This document shows positions 36,228 to 45,146 of a stretch of 64,000 bases of DNA, one piece after another (position 1 is the first letter of the stretch; each line of letters begins with the position of its first letter). The notes beneath the pieces are model-generated. The model was not told the origin of the DNA. It ran no database searches and worked only from the letters and a program-made list of their open reading frames with translations. Origin of the DNA: JADJYF01 sp965278995 (GTDB lineage Bacteria > Pseudomonadota > Gammaproteobacteria > Ga0077536); NCBI GenBank assembly GCA_965278995.1, contig OZ257136.1:372001-436000 (forward strand), given 5' to 3'. The position numbers and the translations under genes were made by a program.

Positions 36228-36942
36228 ATTTGAATACGGTTGTGATGTCGATAAAGCCTGCGCGTTGCATGAGTGCAAGATTACCGTCGCGCGAAAACGG
36301 TTCAAGCACACCTTTCAGGCTGCGGGATTTGGCCACGATTTCGTCACCGCTGTAACCTTGTTCAAGCTTGAAGTCGGTATACAGCGCCGTCATGATGTCC
36401 TGGAAACGCGCATCGGGCGCCCGCACTTTCTCGAACATGATGAGCGCGCCACCCCAGTTCAGCGCAGCATAGAGACGATCAAATATTGCTTGCCGAGCAC
36501 GTGGTGGAACGAACTGCAGCGTATAGCACGCGATGATAAGGTCACACGGTTCATAAGCGTAGTCGACGATATTGTCTTGGATGATTTCGACGGCTGGGTG
36601 CGCAATTGTCCGTTGTCGGGCAAGCTCGACCATATCGGCTTCGGCATCGATGCCGCGCAGGCGCAGCTGTCGTGTCTGATGGCGATTCGCCAGCGAGGCG
36701 AGCAGTGCGCCGGTGGCACAGCCAAGGTCGTAGACGAGACTGTTGTCGCTGACAAAGAAGTCCGACAGCGCCAGCGTAAGCGCATGGCAGGCATCGTAAT
36801 GCGGAATCGAACGCCGGGCGTGCTGATCGAAGTGACGACTGGTGGCGCCACCGAAATGCCAGTTCGCGTTGTCCGCCTCGATGACGTCACCCACTTTCGG
36901 CACGTTGGCCAGCTCCTCGGAAGTAAAGTGCGATTTTCGCAT
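36193..36942 (-). CDS. cmoA: CmoA-like carboxy-S-adenosylmethionine synthase
   Basis: 249-residue Rossmann methyltransferase-fold protein. SAM motif VYDLGCATGALLASLA; CYTLQFVPPRARQAIFDRLY, LNWGGALIMFEK and DFKLEQGYSGDEI match CmoA in order and spacing. CmoA makes carboxy-SAM from SAM and prephenate, the donor for CmoB. The N-terminal third diverges from E. coli CmoA, and by eye the Arg that binds the carboxylate (KRS in E. coli) reads KSRS, shifted by one. The neighbours (trhO, cmoB) support the call, but another SAM-dependent methyltransferase cannot be ruled out. Confidence 0.75.
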   Translation of the reverse strand: MRKSHFTSEELANVPKVGDVIEADNANWHFGGATSRHFDQHARRSIPHYDACHALTLALSDFFVSDNSLVYDLGCATGALLASLANRHQTRQLRLRGIDAEADMVELARQRTIAHPAVEIIQDNIVDYAYEPCDLIIACYTLQFVPPRARQAIFDRLYAALNWGGALIMFEKVRAPDARFQDIMTALYTDFKLEQGYSGDEIVAKSRSLKGVLEPFSRDGNLALMQRAGFIDITTVFKYVCFEGFLAIK

Positions 36943-37010
36943 GGATGGCCGTTTCGTGTCTTAGGACCCTGGTCGGAATGCAGGCCAGCCGGGGTCAACG
37001 GTAAATCGCG

Positions 37011-38000
37011 ATGACCCCCTTCGAGCGCTATCTAGACGACACCGCAGCGGAACTCCAGCCGCTCGCGCCGAATGCGGCTTCGCGCGACTGGCTGATGGGT
37101 GCACTTACAGCGGCACGCTGCGCGCTTGCCGGCGATGGGCACCAAGCGCGTTATACCCGCACGCTAGCCGCTCTACCGGAGATCGAATGTGCGCAATGCA
37201 TCCCCGGTGGGATAGTCGAAGCTCTCCCGTCAGGACCGCTGACATCGAGCAGCGAAGTGCAGTTACGGACGTGTCTCGGCGAACTGATGCCGTGGCGCAA
37301 AGGACCGTTCGCGCTGGCCGGCGTCACCATCGACGCTGAATGGCGCAGTGACCTGAAGTGGGCACGTGTACTACCGCATGTGCGCGCGCTGAACGGACGC
37401 TGCGTGCTCGACGTCGGCTGTGGCAATGGTTACTACACCTGGCGCATGCTCGGTGCTGGTGCTGCTCTGGTTGTGGGTCTCGACCCCGCTGTGCTCCCGC
37501 TCGCGCAGTTTTTGGCGGTGCGCCGCTATCTGGGTCCAGCGGGCAATCATCTGATCGGTGTCGGCAGCGCGGCGCTCACCCGGCCACTCGAGTGGTTCGA
37601 CACAGTATTCTCGATGGGCGTCCTCTATCATCGGCGCGAACCGTTGACTCATCTGCGCGAATTGCGGCGCGCACTCCGTGGCAATGGCGAACTCGTTCTC
37701 GAAACCCTGGTCATCGACGCTACCGGGCTGGAGTCACTGGTGCCGGTGGGGCGTTACGCACAGATGCGCAACGTCCATGCGGTGCCATCCTGTCTGCTGG
37801 TTGCGCGCTGGCTGGAGGAGGCCGGGTTTCATGACGTGCGCTGCGTCGATCGCACAGCGACTACTGCTGACGAGCAGCGCCGCACGGCCTGGATGAACGG
37901 TCCGTCGCTGGCAGACTTTCTCGATCCGGTAGACGTAACAAAGACTATCGAGGGCCACCCTGCGCCGCTACGCGCCGTGTTTATCGCGCAGGCGCAATGA
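37011..38000 (+). CDS. cmoB: tRNA U34 carboxymethyltransferase
   Basis: 329-residue enzyme that transfers the carboxymethyl group of carboxy-SAM to ho5U34, giving cmo5U in tRNAs that read four-codon boxes. Recognised by LMPWRKGPFALAGVTIDAEW, LDVGCGNGYYTWRMLG, the FDTVFSMGVLYHRREPLTHL segment and WMNGPSLADFLDP. It is divergent from cmoA with 68 bases between start codons, so a short shared regulatory region probably serves both. Confidence 0.96.
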   Translation: MTPFERYLDDTAAELQPLAPNAASRDWLMGALTAARCALAGDGHQARYTRTLAALPEIECAQCIPGGIVEALPSGPLTSSSEVQLRTCLGELMPWRKGPFALAGVTIDAEWRSDLKWARVLPHVRALNGRCVLDVGCGNGYYTWRMLGAGAALVVGLDPAVLPLAQFLAVRRYLGPAGNHLIGVGSAALTRPLEWFDTVFSMGVLYHRREPLTHLRELRRALRGNGELVLETLVIDATGLESLVPVGRYAQMRNVHAVPSCLLVARWLEEAGFHDVRCVDRTATTADEQRRTAWMNGPSLADFLDPVDVTKTIEGHPAPLRAVFIAQAQ

Positions 38001-38101
38001 TGTTGGCCCACGGTTCTGTTCGAACGGTCTGTTTGACTGACCATGTCAGGTGACGATCCGCTATAGTGCCGGCCACCGACTGGAACTTGCTGAGTGCTGA
38101 C

Positions 38102-38848
38102 ATGCCCGCGTTCATTCTGATTACTGGAGCCAGTCGCGGCATCGGCGCTGCAACCGCGCTAGCCGCTGCCCGTGCCGGCTATCGAGTCGGTGTCAATTTC
38201 GTACGCGATACCGCCGCTGCTGCTGCCGTGTGTGCGCAGATTGAAGCGGAAGGCGGTGAGGCGCTGGCACTGCAAGGCGACGTCTCCAGCGAAGCGGATG
38301 TCATGGCCATGTTCGAGCGTATCGACAGCGACGGCGCGCCGCTCATGGCGCTCGTCAACAACGCCGGTATTGTCGGGCATGTCAGCCGGTTTGCCGACTA
38401 TACAGAAGCGCGTCTGCGTCGCGGCTTCGACGTCAATATACTGGGCGCGTTTCTCTGCGCGCGCGAAGCGGTCAAGCGGATGGCGACAACCAGCGGTGGC
38501 AGGGGAGGCGGTATCGTCAATGTCTCTTCGGCCGCAGCGCGTATCGGTTCGGCGAACGAATTCATTGACTATGCGGCATCGAAAGGCGCAATCGACTCGA
38601 TGACTCTCGGGCTCGCCCGCGAATTTGCGTCAGCCGGCATCCGGGTCAATGCGGTCAGACCAGGCATCATCGACACAGAGATCCACGCGTCGGCTGGTGC
38701 TCCCGATCGCGTCCAGCGATTCGCCTCGGTCGTGCCGATGCAGCGCGCAGGTCAAGCCGAAGAAGTCGCCCGCGCCATTGTGTGGCTGCTCTCGGACGAA
38801 GCCTCTTACACGACCGGCAGTTTCATCGATGTGGCTGGCGGGCGCTGA
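38102..38848 (+). CDS. SDR family oxidoreductase
   Basis: 248-residue classical short-chain dehydrogenase. TGASRGIGAAT (NAD(P) site), NNAG, catalytic VSSAAA Ser and YAASK are in place, with the C-terminal SYTTGSFIDVAGGR. It resembles the YgfF/glucose-1-dehydrogenase-like group, but the substrate cannot be assigned. The ATG at 38102 removes 12 unlikely N-terminal residues. The ABC exporter starts 33 bases downstream. Confidence 0.9.
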   Translation: MPAFILITGASRGIGAATALAAARAGYRVGVNFVRDTAAAAAVCAQIEAEGGEALALQGDVSSEADVMAMFERIDSDGAPLMALVNNAGIVGHVSRFADYTEARLRRGFDVNILGAFLCAREAVKRMATTSGGRGGGIVNVSSAAARIGSANEFIDYAASKGAIDSMTLGLAREFASAGIRVNAVRPGIIDTEIHASAGAPDRVQRFASVVPMQRAGQAEEVARAIVWLLSDEASYTTGSFIDVAGGR

Positions 38849-38881
38849 AACGATATTGCTGACGTCGCTAGTGCTCCTGGT

Positions 38882-40702
38882 ATGACTGCTGCCGAGCGGA
38901 TGTTCGATTCCGTGGCCGAGGAAGCGCCGCCATTACCGGCAGCTTCGCTCGCCTTCTGTCTCCGCTATGTCCGCATCTACGGTGCCGTACTTGCCATCAT
39001 CCTGGTCTTCGAAGCCGGCCAGTCGGCATGTTCGATACTGCTGCCATTTGCGATCAAGGAGATCATGAACGCGGTGACGCGGGCCCAAGCCGACGGTATC
39101 GCGGTCTGGCCGCTGGTCGAATCGTCGTTCTGGCTGTTTGCCGTACTCAACTTCGGCGTGGTGGTGTTTTCCCGCGCCAGCGGCGCGCTGCTGGTCATGC
39201 TCGGCCCGGAACTCCGGCGACGGGTGCGGCGCGAACTGTTCGCTTACCTGCAACATCATTCTCAGCGGTACTTTCTCGGCAATTTCGCTGGTTCACTGGC
39301 TAACCGCATTGCCGAGACGGCGATGAGCGTGGCGTTCGTACTGTGGACCGTGTTGTTCGATTTCTGGCCGTTGACGATCGCTTTCGGCGTTTCGCTGATC
39401 CTGCTGTCGAGTGTCAGCGTCGAGCTTGCGCTGGTCCTCGGCGTGTGGATTGCGTTGTATGTCGGTATCTCGTTCCGCCTGGCGCTGCGCTGCCGGCGCT
39501 ATGCACGAGATTACGCTGCAGCGCGCAGTACGGTCAGCGGGAAGATAGTCGATTCGGTATCGAACATCATGAACGCCAAGCTGTTTGCGCGGCGTGACCA
39601 CGAACGCGAGTACCTTGAGGGTTATCTCGACCTCGAAGTCGAGCGCGCGCGGGCCACGTTCTGGTTCATGGAGCGCATCCGCTGGTTTCAGTTCATGGCG
39701 GCCATGGCGCTGATGCTCGGCGTGATCGGCTATGCGTTATCGATCTGGAGCGAGCGCGGCATGACGGTCGGTGATTTCGCCATGGCAGCAAGTCTGGCTC
39801 TGCTATTGATTGAGCAGGCTCGCGGCTTGAGTCGCCGGTTTCTCGATTTCTTCGAATACGTCGGCAACATCAATGACGGCGTCGGCATGATCGTTCGCCC
39901 GCACGAAGTCATCGACCGACCCGACGCGAGCGAGCTTAAGGTATCCCACGGCGAAATCCGGTTCAGTGGGGTCGATTTCGGTTACACCGCCGAGCGCCCG
40001 CTGTTTCAGGGGCTGGATCTCGTCCTGCATGCCGGCCAGCGCGTCGGATTGGTCGGCTATTCGGGCAGTGGCAAAACCACCCTGGTCAATCTGATCCTTC
40101 GCCTGTTCGACACCCAGGCCGGTCGCATCCTGATCGACGGTCAGGACATCCGCAGCGTGACGCAGGAAAGTCTGCGCCGTGCAATCGCGATGATTCCTCA
40201 GGAACCGATGCTGTTTCATCGCTCGTTGAAAGACAATATCCGGTACGGGCGTCTCGATGCCAGCGATGAGGAGGTGATGGAGGCTGCGCGTCACGCACAT
40301 GCCCATGAGTTCATCGTGCAGGCGGAGGACGGCTACGCAGCGCTGGTCGGTGAACGCGGTGTCAAGCTGTCAGGCGGTCAACGACAGCGCATTGCGCTGG
40401 CGCGCGCGATTTTGAAAGAAGCGCCGATATTGCTGCTCGACGAAGCGACCAGCGCGCTCGATTCGGTCACTGAGCGTGGCATCCAGGCTGGTCTCGAATA
40501 TCTGATGAAGCAGCGCACCGTGATAGTGATCGCCCATCGATTGTCGACGCTCGCTCATCTCGATCGCATTGTCGTCTTTCATGCCGGCCGTATCGTCGAA
40601 GACGGCACTCACGACGAACTGCTGGCATCCGACGGTCATTACGCGCATCTGTGGAAGATGCAGGCCGGTGGATTTCTGCCGGACGCCGAAGATCCAGTCT
40701 GA
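38882..40702 (+). CDS. ABC transporter, fused permease and ATP-binding protein (exporter type)
   Basis: 606-residue half transporter that would dimerise in the inner membrane. The first 330 residues hold about six helices; the ATPase follows with Walker A GYSGSGKTTL, signature LSGGQRQRIALARAIL, Walker B ILLLDEATSALD and the H loop IAHRLSTL. The family includes MsbA-like lipid and drug exporters; the cargo here is unknown. Its stop is 12 bases from that of the convergent HD-GYP gene. Confidence 0.93.
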   Translation: MTAAERMFDSVAEEAPPLPAASLAFCLRYVRIYGAVLAIILVFEAGQSACSILLPFAIKEIMNAVTRAQADGIAVWPLVESSFWLFAVLNFGVVVFSRASGALLVMLGPELRRRVRRELFAYLQHHSQRYFLGNFAGSLANRIAETAMSVAFVLWTVLFDFWPLTIAFGVSLILLSSVSVELALVLGVWIALYVGISFRLALRCRRYARDYAAARSTVSGKIVDSVSNIMNAKLFARRDHEREYLEGYLDLEVERARATFWFMERIRWFQFMAAMALMLGVIGYALSIWSERGMTVGDFAMAASLALLLIEQARGLSRRFLDFFEYVGNINDGVGMIVRPHEVIDRPDASELKVSHGEIRFSGVDFGYTAERPLFQGLDLVLHAGQRVGLVGYSGSGKTTLVNLILRLFDTQAGRILIDGQDIRSVTQESLRRAIAMIPQEPMLFHRSLKDNIRYGRLDASDEEVMEAARHAHAHEFIVQAEDGYAALVGERGVKLSGGQRQRIALARAILKEAPILLLDEATSALDSVTERGIQAGLEYLMKQRTVIVIAHRLSTLAHLDRIVVFHAGRIVEDGTHDELLASDGHYAHLWKMQAGGFLPDAEDPV

Positions 40703-40714
40703 AGCGGAGTTGAC

Positions 40715-42004
40715 TCAGCCTGCGTTGCGGTGGCGCTGATCGTGCTGCTCGATACCGCTCCACAGTTCGAGCAGATCCGGGAACTGCCAATCTTCAGCAG
40801 ATTCCCAGCTCTTGATCTTGTCCTGCCCGGCGGCGTCGGCGAGATCGATGAACCCGGGCTGCAGACGTTTTTTCCGGCGCGTGCAGTAGAACGTCTTGAC
40901 TATCGGTTTGACGAGCGACTGCTGATTGACTTCGGTGACTACGGCGAGCAGACCGGATTCGAGTTTGACCAGGGTACCGACGGGGTATACGCCAACCGTC
41001 TTGACGAAAGCCTGAAAAACCGCCGCATCGAAGTGACCTTTGCTCCATTCGTTCATGCGACGGATGGCGGTGGCCGGGTCCCAGCCGGCCTTGTACGGCC
41101 GATCGGAGGTAATTGCATCGTAGACGTCGCAGACTGCGCCCATCTTGGCGTACAGGCTGATGGCGCTGGCGTCGAGTTTGTGTGGGTAACCGCTGCCATC
41201 GGTTTTTTCATGATGGTGCAGGCAAACGTCGAGCGGAATTTCACCCGTGCTGGCGCCTTCGACCAGCATCTGATGACCGGCGACAGGATGACTTTTCACC
41301 TGATCGAATTCGTCGTCAGTCAGCTTGCCGGGTTTGTTCAATATCGCGAGCGGGATCGCTGCCTTGCCGATGTCGTGAACGAGGCCGGCCAGACCGATCT
41401 CGCGCGTCAGCCGCGGGTCGAGTCCGAGCTGCCTGGCCAACGAGATCATCAGGCCGCAGACCGCGACGGAATGCATATAGGTGTAGTCGTCCTGCGTTTT
41501 CAATCGTGCAAGACTGATCAGGGCGCCGGGGTTGCGGATTACTGATTCGGCGATTTCATTGACCAGCGGCTCGAGTTCCTCGGAACTGACGGCGTTGCCC
41601 ATACGCGCTTCGCCGAACATGGCCGTGACTGCCTGCTTGGCGTGTCCGCAGATGGCCGCCGCCCGTTCGACTTCGGCGGCGAGTTCGACTCGTTGGGGTT
41701 GCGGGATCTCGGCAATCGCGACGGCAACCAGCTCAGCTTCGACCCGCTCATCGCGTTCGGCCAGCGTTTCGGCCGGCGCGTTTGCCACGTCGGCTTGCAG
41801 GTCGAGCCCGAGACCGGTGTCGATCCACAGTTCACGGATGGCAGAAGCATGGAGGGTCTGGAGATCAGCGGGGTTGTCGAGCAGAAAACGGGTCTTCCAG
41901 AACGGGTGGTCCATCCAGGAGCCACACAATTCATGCACATACATGCCGAGCGTCAGGTCATTGACCGTGATCCGGCGGAGCTTGTTCGAGGAGGGTTTGG
42001 CCAT
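40715..42004 (-). CDS. HD-GYP domain protein with N-terminal DUF3391 (probable c-di-GMP phosphodiesterase)
   Basis: 429 residues. The N-terminal DUF3391-type region (RITVNDLTLGMYVHELCGSW) is followed by an HD-GYP domain with all metal ligands: His178, His210-Asp211 (VHDIGK) and HHExTDGSGYP (264-274). Complete motifs predict hydrolysis of cyclic di-GMP. There is no receiver or membrane segment, so the input signal is unclear. Divergent from the DUF1329 gene with 271 bases between them. Confidence 0.93.
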   Translation of the reverse strand: MAKPSSNKLRRITVNDLTLGMYVHELCGSWMDHPFWKTRFLLDNPADLQTLHASAIRELWIDTGLGLDLQADVANAPAETLAERDERVEAELVAVAIAEIPQPQRVELAAEVERAAAICGHAKQAVTAMFGEARMGNAVSSEELEPLVNEIAESVIRNPGALISLARLKTQDDYTYMHSVAVCGLMISLARQLGLDPRLTREIGLAGLVHDIGKAAIPLAILNKPGKLTDDEFDQVKSHPVAGHQMLVEGASTGEIPLDVCLHHHEKTDGSGYPHKLDASAISLYAKMGAVCDVYDAITSDRPYKAGWDPATAIRRMNEWSKGHFDAAVFQAFVKTVGVYPVGTLVKLESGLLAVVTEVNQQSLVKPIVKTFYCTRRKKRLQPGFIDLADAAGQDKIKSWESAEDWQFPDLLELWSGIEQHDQRHRNAG

Positions 42005-42275
42005 CTACTTAAATGGTGGTCGGTAATTGGAATGGTTGTTCAACTTGAAATAGCGACGCCCCCGGACATTTCTTGATAGTCCAGTGGCAGCGCTTTCACG
42101 CCAATTTCACCGGCAGGGTGCTAGAACAGTTCCGCGCGCGGTAAGGTCTGCGGAGGTGCTTCACGGCATCGGTCGCAGGTCTGCCGCTTGCCTTGGAGGA
42201 TATCCCCTTGCGGGATCAATTTGTTGGGACAATCTAGCCGCGCCAGCCGGGCGTGTGAACTAGGGGAGTAAGCGC

Positions 42276-43658
42276 ATGCAACATCATTTGAAAGCCGTGC
42301 TATTCGCGGCCGCAGCGGCAGTGCCGTTCGTGGCCGGCGCGTACACGGAAGAGGATTATCTGGCTTGGTTCAAAGAAAACCAGGCGGCGACTCCGCAATT
42401 CGTCGACGGCGACGTCATCACGTTTGATAAGGCCGAACTTGTGCGGCCGTTCATTCCGAAGGAATTCCAGGACGAATGGATTTTCGAAGGGATGGAAATG
42501 ACCATCAAGGACGCCGGCGACCTGACGCCCTCGGCAGCCTATATGGAAGCGACCGAGAAGAACAAAGGAACTGCCACGCTCGCTTCCGACGGCGCAATCG
42601 AAAACTATGCGGCGGGTCGTCCTTTCGACCCCGATCAGTTCACGCCGGGCAGCAAGGAAGACGGCTGGAAGATGGTCTGGAACTGGAACTTCCGCTGGCA
42701 GAACGACGGTCTGGAAGTCGGCGAAGTGCATTGGGTTTGGGTCCGCCGTGGCGGTGAGCACAGTGGCCACGACATCATGAACGACCGCTACAGCCGGTAC
42801 TATGAAGGCGGCGGCACGTTTGAGCGAGTCCTCGCCGGCCCCTACAAGCGCTTCCTGATGGCGCACAACGTCAAGTACAAGGACACTGCGTACAAGGTCA
42901 ACAATGGCGAAGGTTTTGCGAAGAATACGGAGTTCCGTGAATACACGGGTTTCGTTTCGCCTTTCGACATCGCCGGTACCGCGTTCCTGATCCTGCGCTA
43001 TGACGATCCGCGCAAAGCTGACGACTCCTGGGCTTACATTCCGTCGCTGCGTCGCGTGCGTCGCATCTCGGTGGAAGTGAAGTCTGACTCGCTGCTCGGC
43101 ACGGACCATACGCTGGAAGACTTCTACGGCTTCAACGGCCGCCCGATGGAGCATGACTGGGAATACATTGGTTCGACCAATATTCTCGTCGTCGCCCGGT
43201 CGCGCAACCGCGAAGCGGTGTACTACGGCCCTAACGGTTGGGCCATCAAGGACGACTACGCTCTGCGCAAGACTGACGTCATGAAGCAGATCCCGAAGTT
43301 CGCCCAGCACCCGTATTCCAAGAAGTTCATCCACGTCGACCATCAGTCGGGTGAGTCGTATTATGCGAACTCGTTCGACAAGGCTGGCGAGCTGTGGAAA
43401 GTCTGGCAGCTGACCAAAGTATGGTCGGACGATCCAGTCGTGCAGGACTACGACAACGAAGCCGTTCATGGCCCGACCTATAACAAGGTTCGGACGCCGG
43501 CGAACACACGTTTCCAGCTCTTCCAGAGCATCAACGTGGTCGACCTGCAGAACAATCGTGGCACGCTGGTACCCTGCCGTGGTGCTGAAGCGCCCGACAC
43601 CGAGCTGAAAGACGCCAAGCGTCTGCTCGACGTCAACTACCTGACGGAAGGCCGTTAA
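42276..43658 (+). CDS. DUF1329 domain-containing exported protein
   Basis: 460-residue protein with a signal peptide (LKAVLFAAAAAVPFVAGAYT). The rest matches DUF1329: GWKMVWNWNFRWQNDGL, FERVLAGPYKRFLMAHNVKY, DDSWAYIPSLRRVRRIS and GFNGRPMEHDWEYIGS. The family is periplasmic or outer-membrane associated; its genes often lie beside RND/MMPL-type transporters and DUF1302 proteins in degraders of hydrophobic compounds, but none is adjacent here. Molecular function is unknown. A good ribosome site (AGGGGAG) and a strong terminator bracket it, so it is monocistronic. Confidence 0.92.
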   Translation: MQHHLKAVLFAAAAAVPFVAGAYTEEDYLAWFKENQAATPQFVDGDVITFDKAELVRPFIPKEFQDEWIFEGMEMTIKDAGDLTPSAAYMEATEKNKGTATLASDGAIENYAAGRPFDPDQFTPGSKEDGWKMVWNWNFRWQNDGLEVGEVHWVWVRRGGEHSGHDIMNDRYSRYYEGGGTFERVLAGPYKRFLMAHNVKYKDTAYKVNNGEGFAKNTEFREYTGFVSPFDIAGTAFLILRYDDPRKADDSWAYIPSLRRVRRISVEVKSDSLLGTDHTLEDFYGFNGRPMEHDWEYIGSTNILVVARSRNREAVYYGPNGWAIKDDYALRKTDVMKQIPKFAQHPYSKKFIHVDHQSGESYYANSFDKAGELWKVWQLTKVWSDDPVVQDYDNEAVHGPTYNKVRTPANTRFQLFQSINVVDLQNNRGTLVPCRGAEAPDTELKDAKRLLDVNYLTEGR

Positions 43659-43702
43659 GCCAGCCGCCAGTCGCGCCTGAACCAGGCGCGTTCGTAAGTT
43701 CA

Positions 43703-43733
43703 GAAGGCCGCCCTCGGGCGGCCTTCTTTTTTT
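43703..43733 (+). terminator. Rho-independent terminator of the DUF1329 gene
   Basis: GAAGGCCGCC / GGCGGCCTTC stem closed by a CTCG loop, followed by seven T residues (43727-43733), 44 bases after the stop. One of the strongest terminators in the window. Confidence 0.93.
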
Positions 43734-43745
43734 GCGCGGCTGCTT

Positions 43746-43788
43746 GTGGTCGTGCCAGGGTTTCTAGGGTGCCGGACGACACGACCAC
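43746..43788. repeat. 9-bp inverted repeat upstream of LLM monooxygenase gene
   Basis: GTGGTCGTG (43746-43754) and CACGACCAC (43780-43788) are perfect complements separated by 25 bases. It could be an operator pair or a hairpin in the leader; nothing else supports either. Confidence 0.35.
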
Positions 43789-43984
43789 GGCCTTGGCGCC
43801 GTGCAGGCCGCTCGCTCGTCGCCCCCGGTACCCCGGCACCATACAATTCCGGGCACCTGGCATCGCAGAACCTCGGCTATTCCCGTTAACAGCCGGCCCG
43901 CGTACATTGGGGGTTGTCGGGCGCGAGTCCAGCCGTACGCAGGCCAGTGAGAAAGACAGTCCGCCAACGGCGGGAAGGAAGGGG

Positions 43985-45082
43985 ATGATGGAAGTCGGGT
44001 TGCAGTTTATTTTTCAGAATACCCATGCCGGCATGTCGGATGCCGATATGATGCGCAAGGAAACGGATATTGCTCTGCTGGCGGAAACGGTCGGCATGGA
44101 TTTCGTGTTGTTGCCCGAACATCACTTCGATCCCAATTATTCGATGATGCCGGACAATCTGCAGTGGTTGTCTTATCTTGCTGGCCGCACCAGCCGGATC
44201 AAACTCGGGACCGGTGCGATCATTCTGCCCTGGCACAACAATCCGACTCGCGTTGCCGAAAAGATTGCCATGTTGCAGATCATGCTTGGCGACCGCTTCA
44301 TGCTCGGGTTTGGCCGCGGTCTGGCGCGCGAGGAATATCGCGCATTTGGCGTCGACATGAACACGGCGCGTGAGCGCTTCGATGAATCAGCCGCGATTAT
44401 TCTCGATATCCTGGATACCGGTATTGCTGAATACGATACCGTTCATTTCAAACAATCACGAACGACAGTCACGCCGAAGCCTGAACACGGCTATCGCGAT
44501 CGCGAATTCCTGTCAGTAGCGATGACCCCGGACTCCGGCGTCGCAGCCGCCAATCTCGGTGCGACGATGATGTCGTTCGTGCAGTTGCCGTGGGAGCAGC
44601 ACCATGCCGCAGTCGAGGCGTGGCGGGAACGGTTCCGTCAGGTTCATCCGAACAAGCCACTCGGTGCGCCGGCCTTTTCCGATTTCACCTATTGTCATGA
44701 GGATGCCAAGGTGGCCGAGAAAGTTGCACGTGAGTATCTCTCGAAATACTACGCCAGCGTCATCCGCCATTACGATTTCGATGGTTCGCACTGGGGCGAG
44801 ACCAAGGGTTATCAGGCGTATCAGGCCGGTGCAAGTGCGCTGAAGGAAGTCGGCATCGAAGCGGCATGCGATGCATTCATTCAGAATCAATCGTGGGGCA
44901 CACCAGATCAGATCGTCGAGAAATGGACCCGCCGCGTCGAGATGACCGGCGAGTTGCGGCCGGCCATGGCGGTTTCGTATGCCGGAATGCCTTTCGAACT
45001 CGTCCAGAACAGCTTGAAACTGATCGGCGAGAAAGTCGCACCGCGCCTGCGCAAACTGGGTAGCCAGCGCAAAGCGGCCTGA
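43985..45082 (+). CDS. LLM class flavin-dependent oxidoreductase (luciferase-like) 1
   Basis: 365-residue bacterial-luciferase-family protein (F420- or FMN-dependent TIM barrel). The ATG at 43985, within GGAAGGGG-ATG-ATG, gives MMEVGLQFIFQNTH; 72 in-frame residues upstream are unlike the family. Signatures: LLPEHHFDPNYSMMP, RIKLGTGAIILPWHNNP and FGRGLAREEYRAFGV. FMN use with a separate reductase is likely in proteobacteria. Substrate unknown; it is in a block of catabolic-type genes. Confidence 0.9.
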   Translation: MMEVGLQFIFQNTHAGMSDADMMRKETDIALLAETVGMDFVLLPEHHFDPNYSMMPDNLQWLSYLAGRTSRIKLGTGAIILPWHNNPTRVAEKIAMLQIMLGDRFMLGFGRGLAREEYRAFGVDMNTARERFDESAAIILDILDTGIAEYDTVHFKQSRTTVTPKPEHGYRDREFLSVAMTPDSGVAAANLGATMMSFVQLPWEQHHAAVEAWRERFRQVHPNKPLGAPAFSDFTYCHEDAKVAEKVAREYLSKYYASVIRHYDFDGSHWGETKGYQAYQAGASALKEVGIEAACDAFIQNQSWGTPDQIVEKWTRRVEMTGELRPAMAVSYAGMPFELVQNSLKLIGEKVAPRLRKLGSQRKAA

Positions 45083-45104
45083 TACGCCGGCCGCGGCGGC
45101 ACAA

Positions 45105-45129
45105 AGCTGAGCGGGAGTTCCGCTCAGCT
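45105..45129 (-). terminator. Hairpin between convergent LLM 1 and DLH-SnoaL genes
   Basis: Perfect 10-bp stem AGCTGAGCGG / CCGCTCAGCT with a 5-base loop. On the minus strand it is followed by TTTGT, so it may terminate the DLH-SnoaL transcript; on the plus strand no T run follows. Confidence 0.5.
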
Positions 45130-45146
45130 GGCATCCCGACAGACAG

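Larger units (their letters stand above)
43659..43984. other. Intergenic region between DUF1329 and LLM genes
   Basis: 326 bases. The first part holds the DUF1329 terminator. The rest is open in one frame into the LLM gene but does not resemble its family. It contains a 9-bp inverted repeat (43746-43788) and a TACAAT at 43842-43847 without a matching -35. The LLM gene promoter probably lies here. Confidence 0.5.

Noticed and set aside
43769..43984. 72-residue N-terminal extension of LLM 1
   Set aside because: Arg/Pro-rich sequence unlike the family; the ATG at 43985 follows a ribosome site and gives a normal N terminus.
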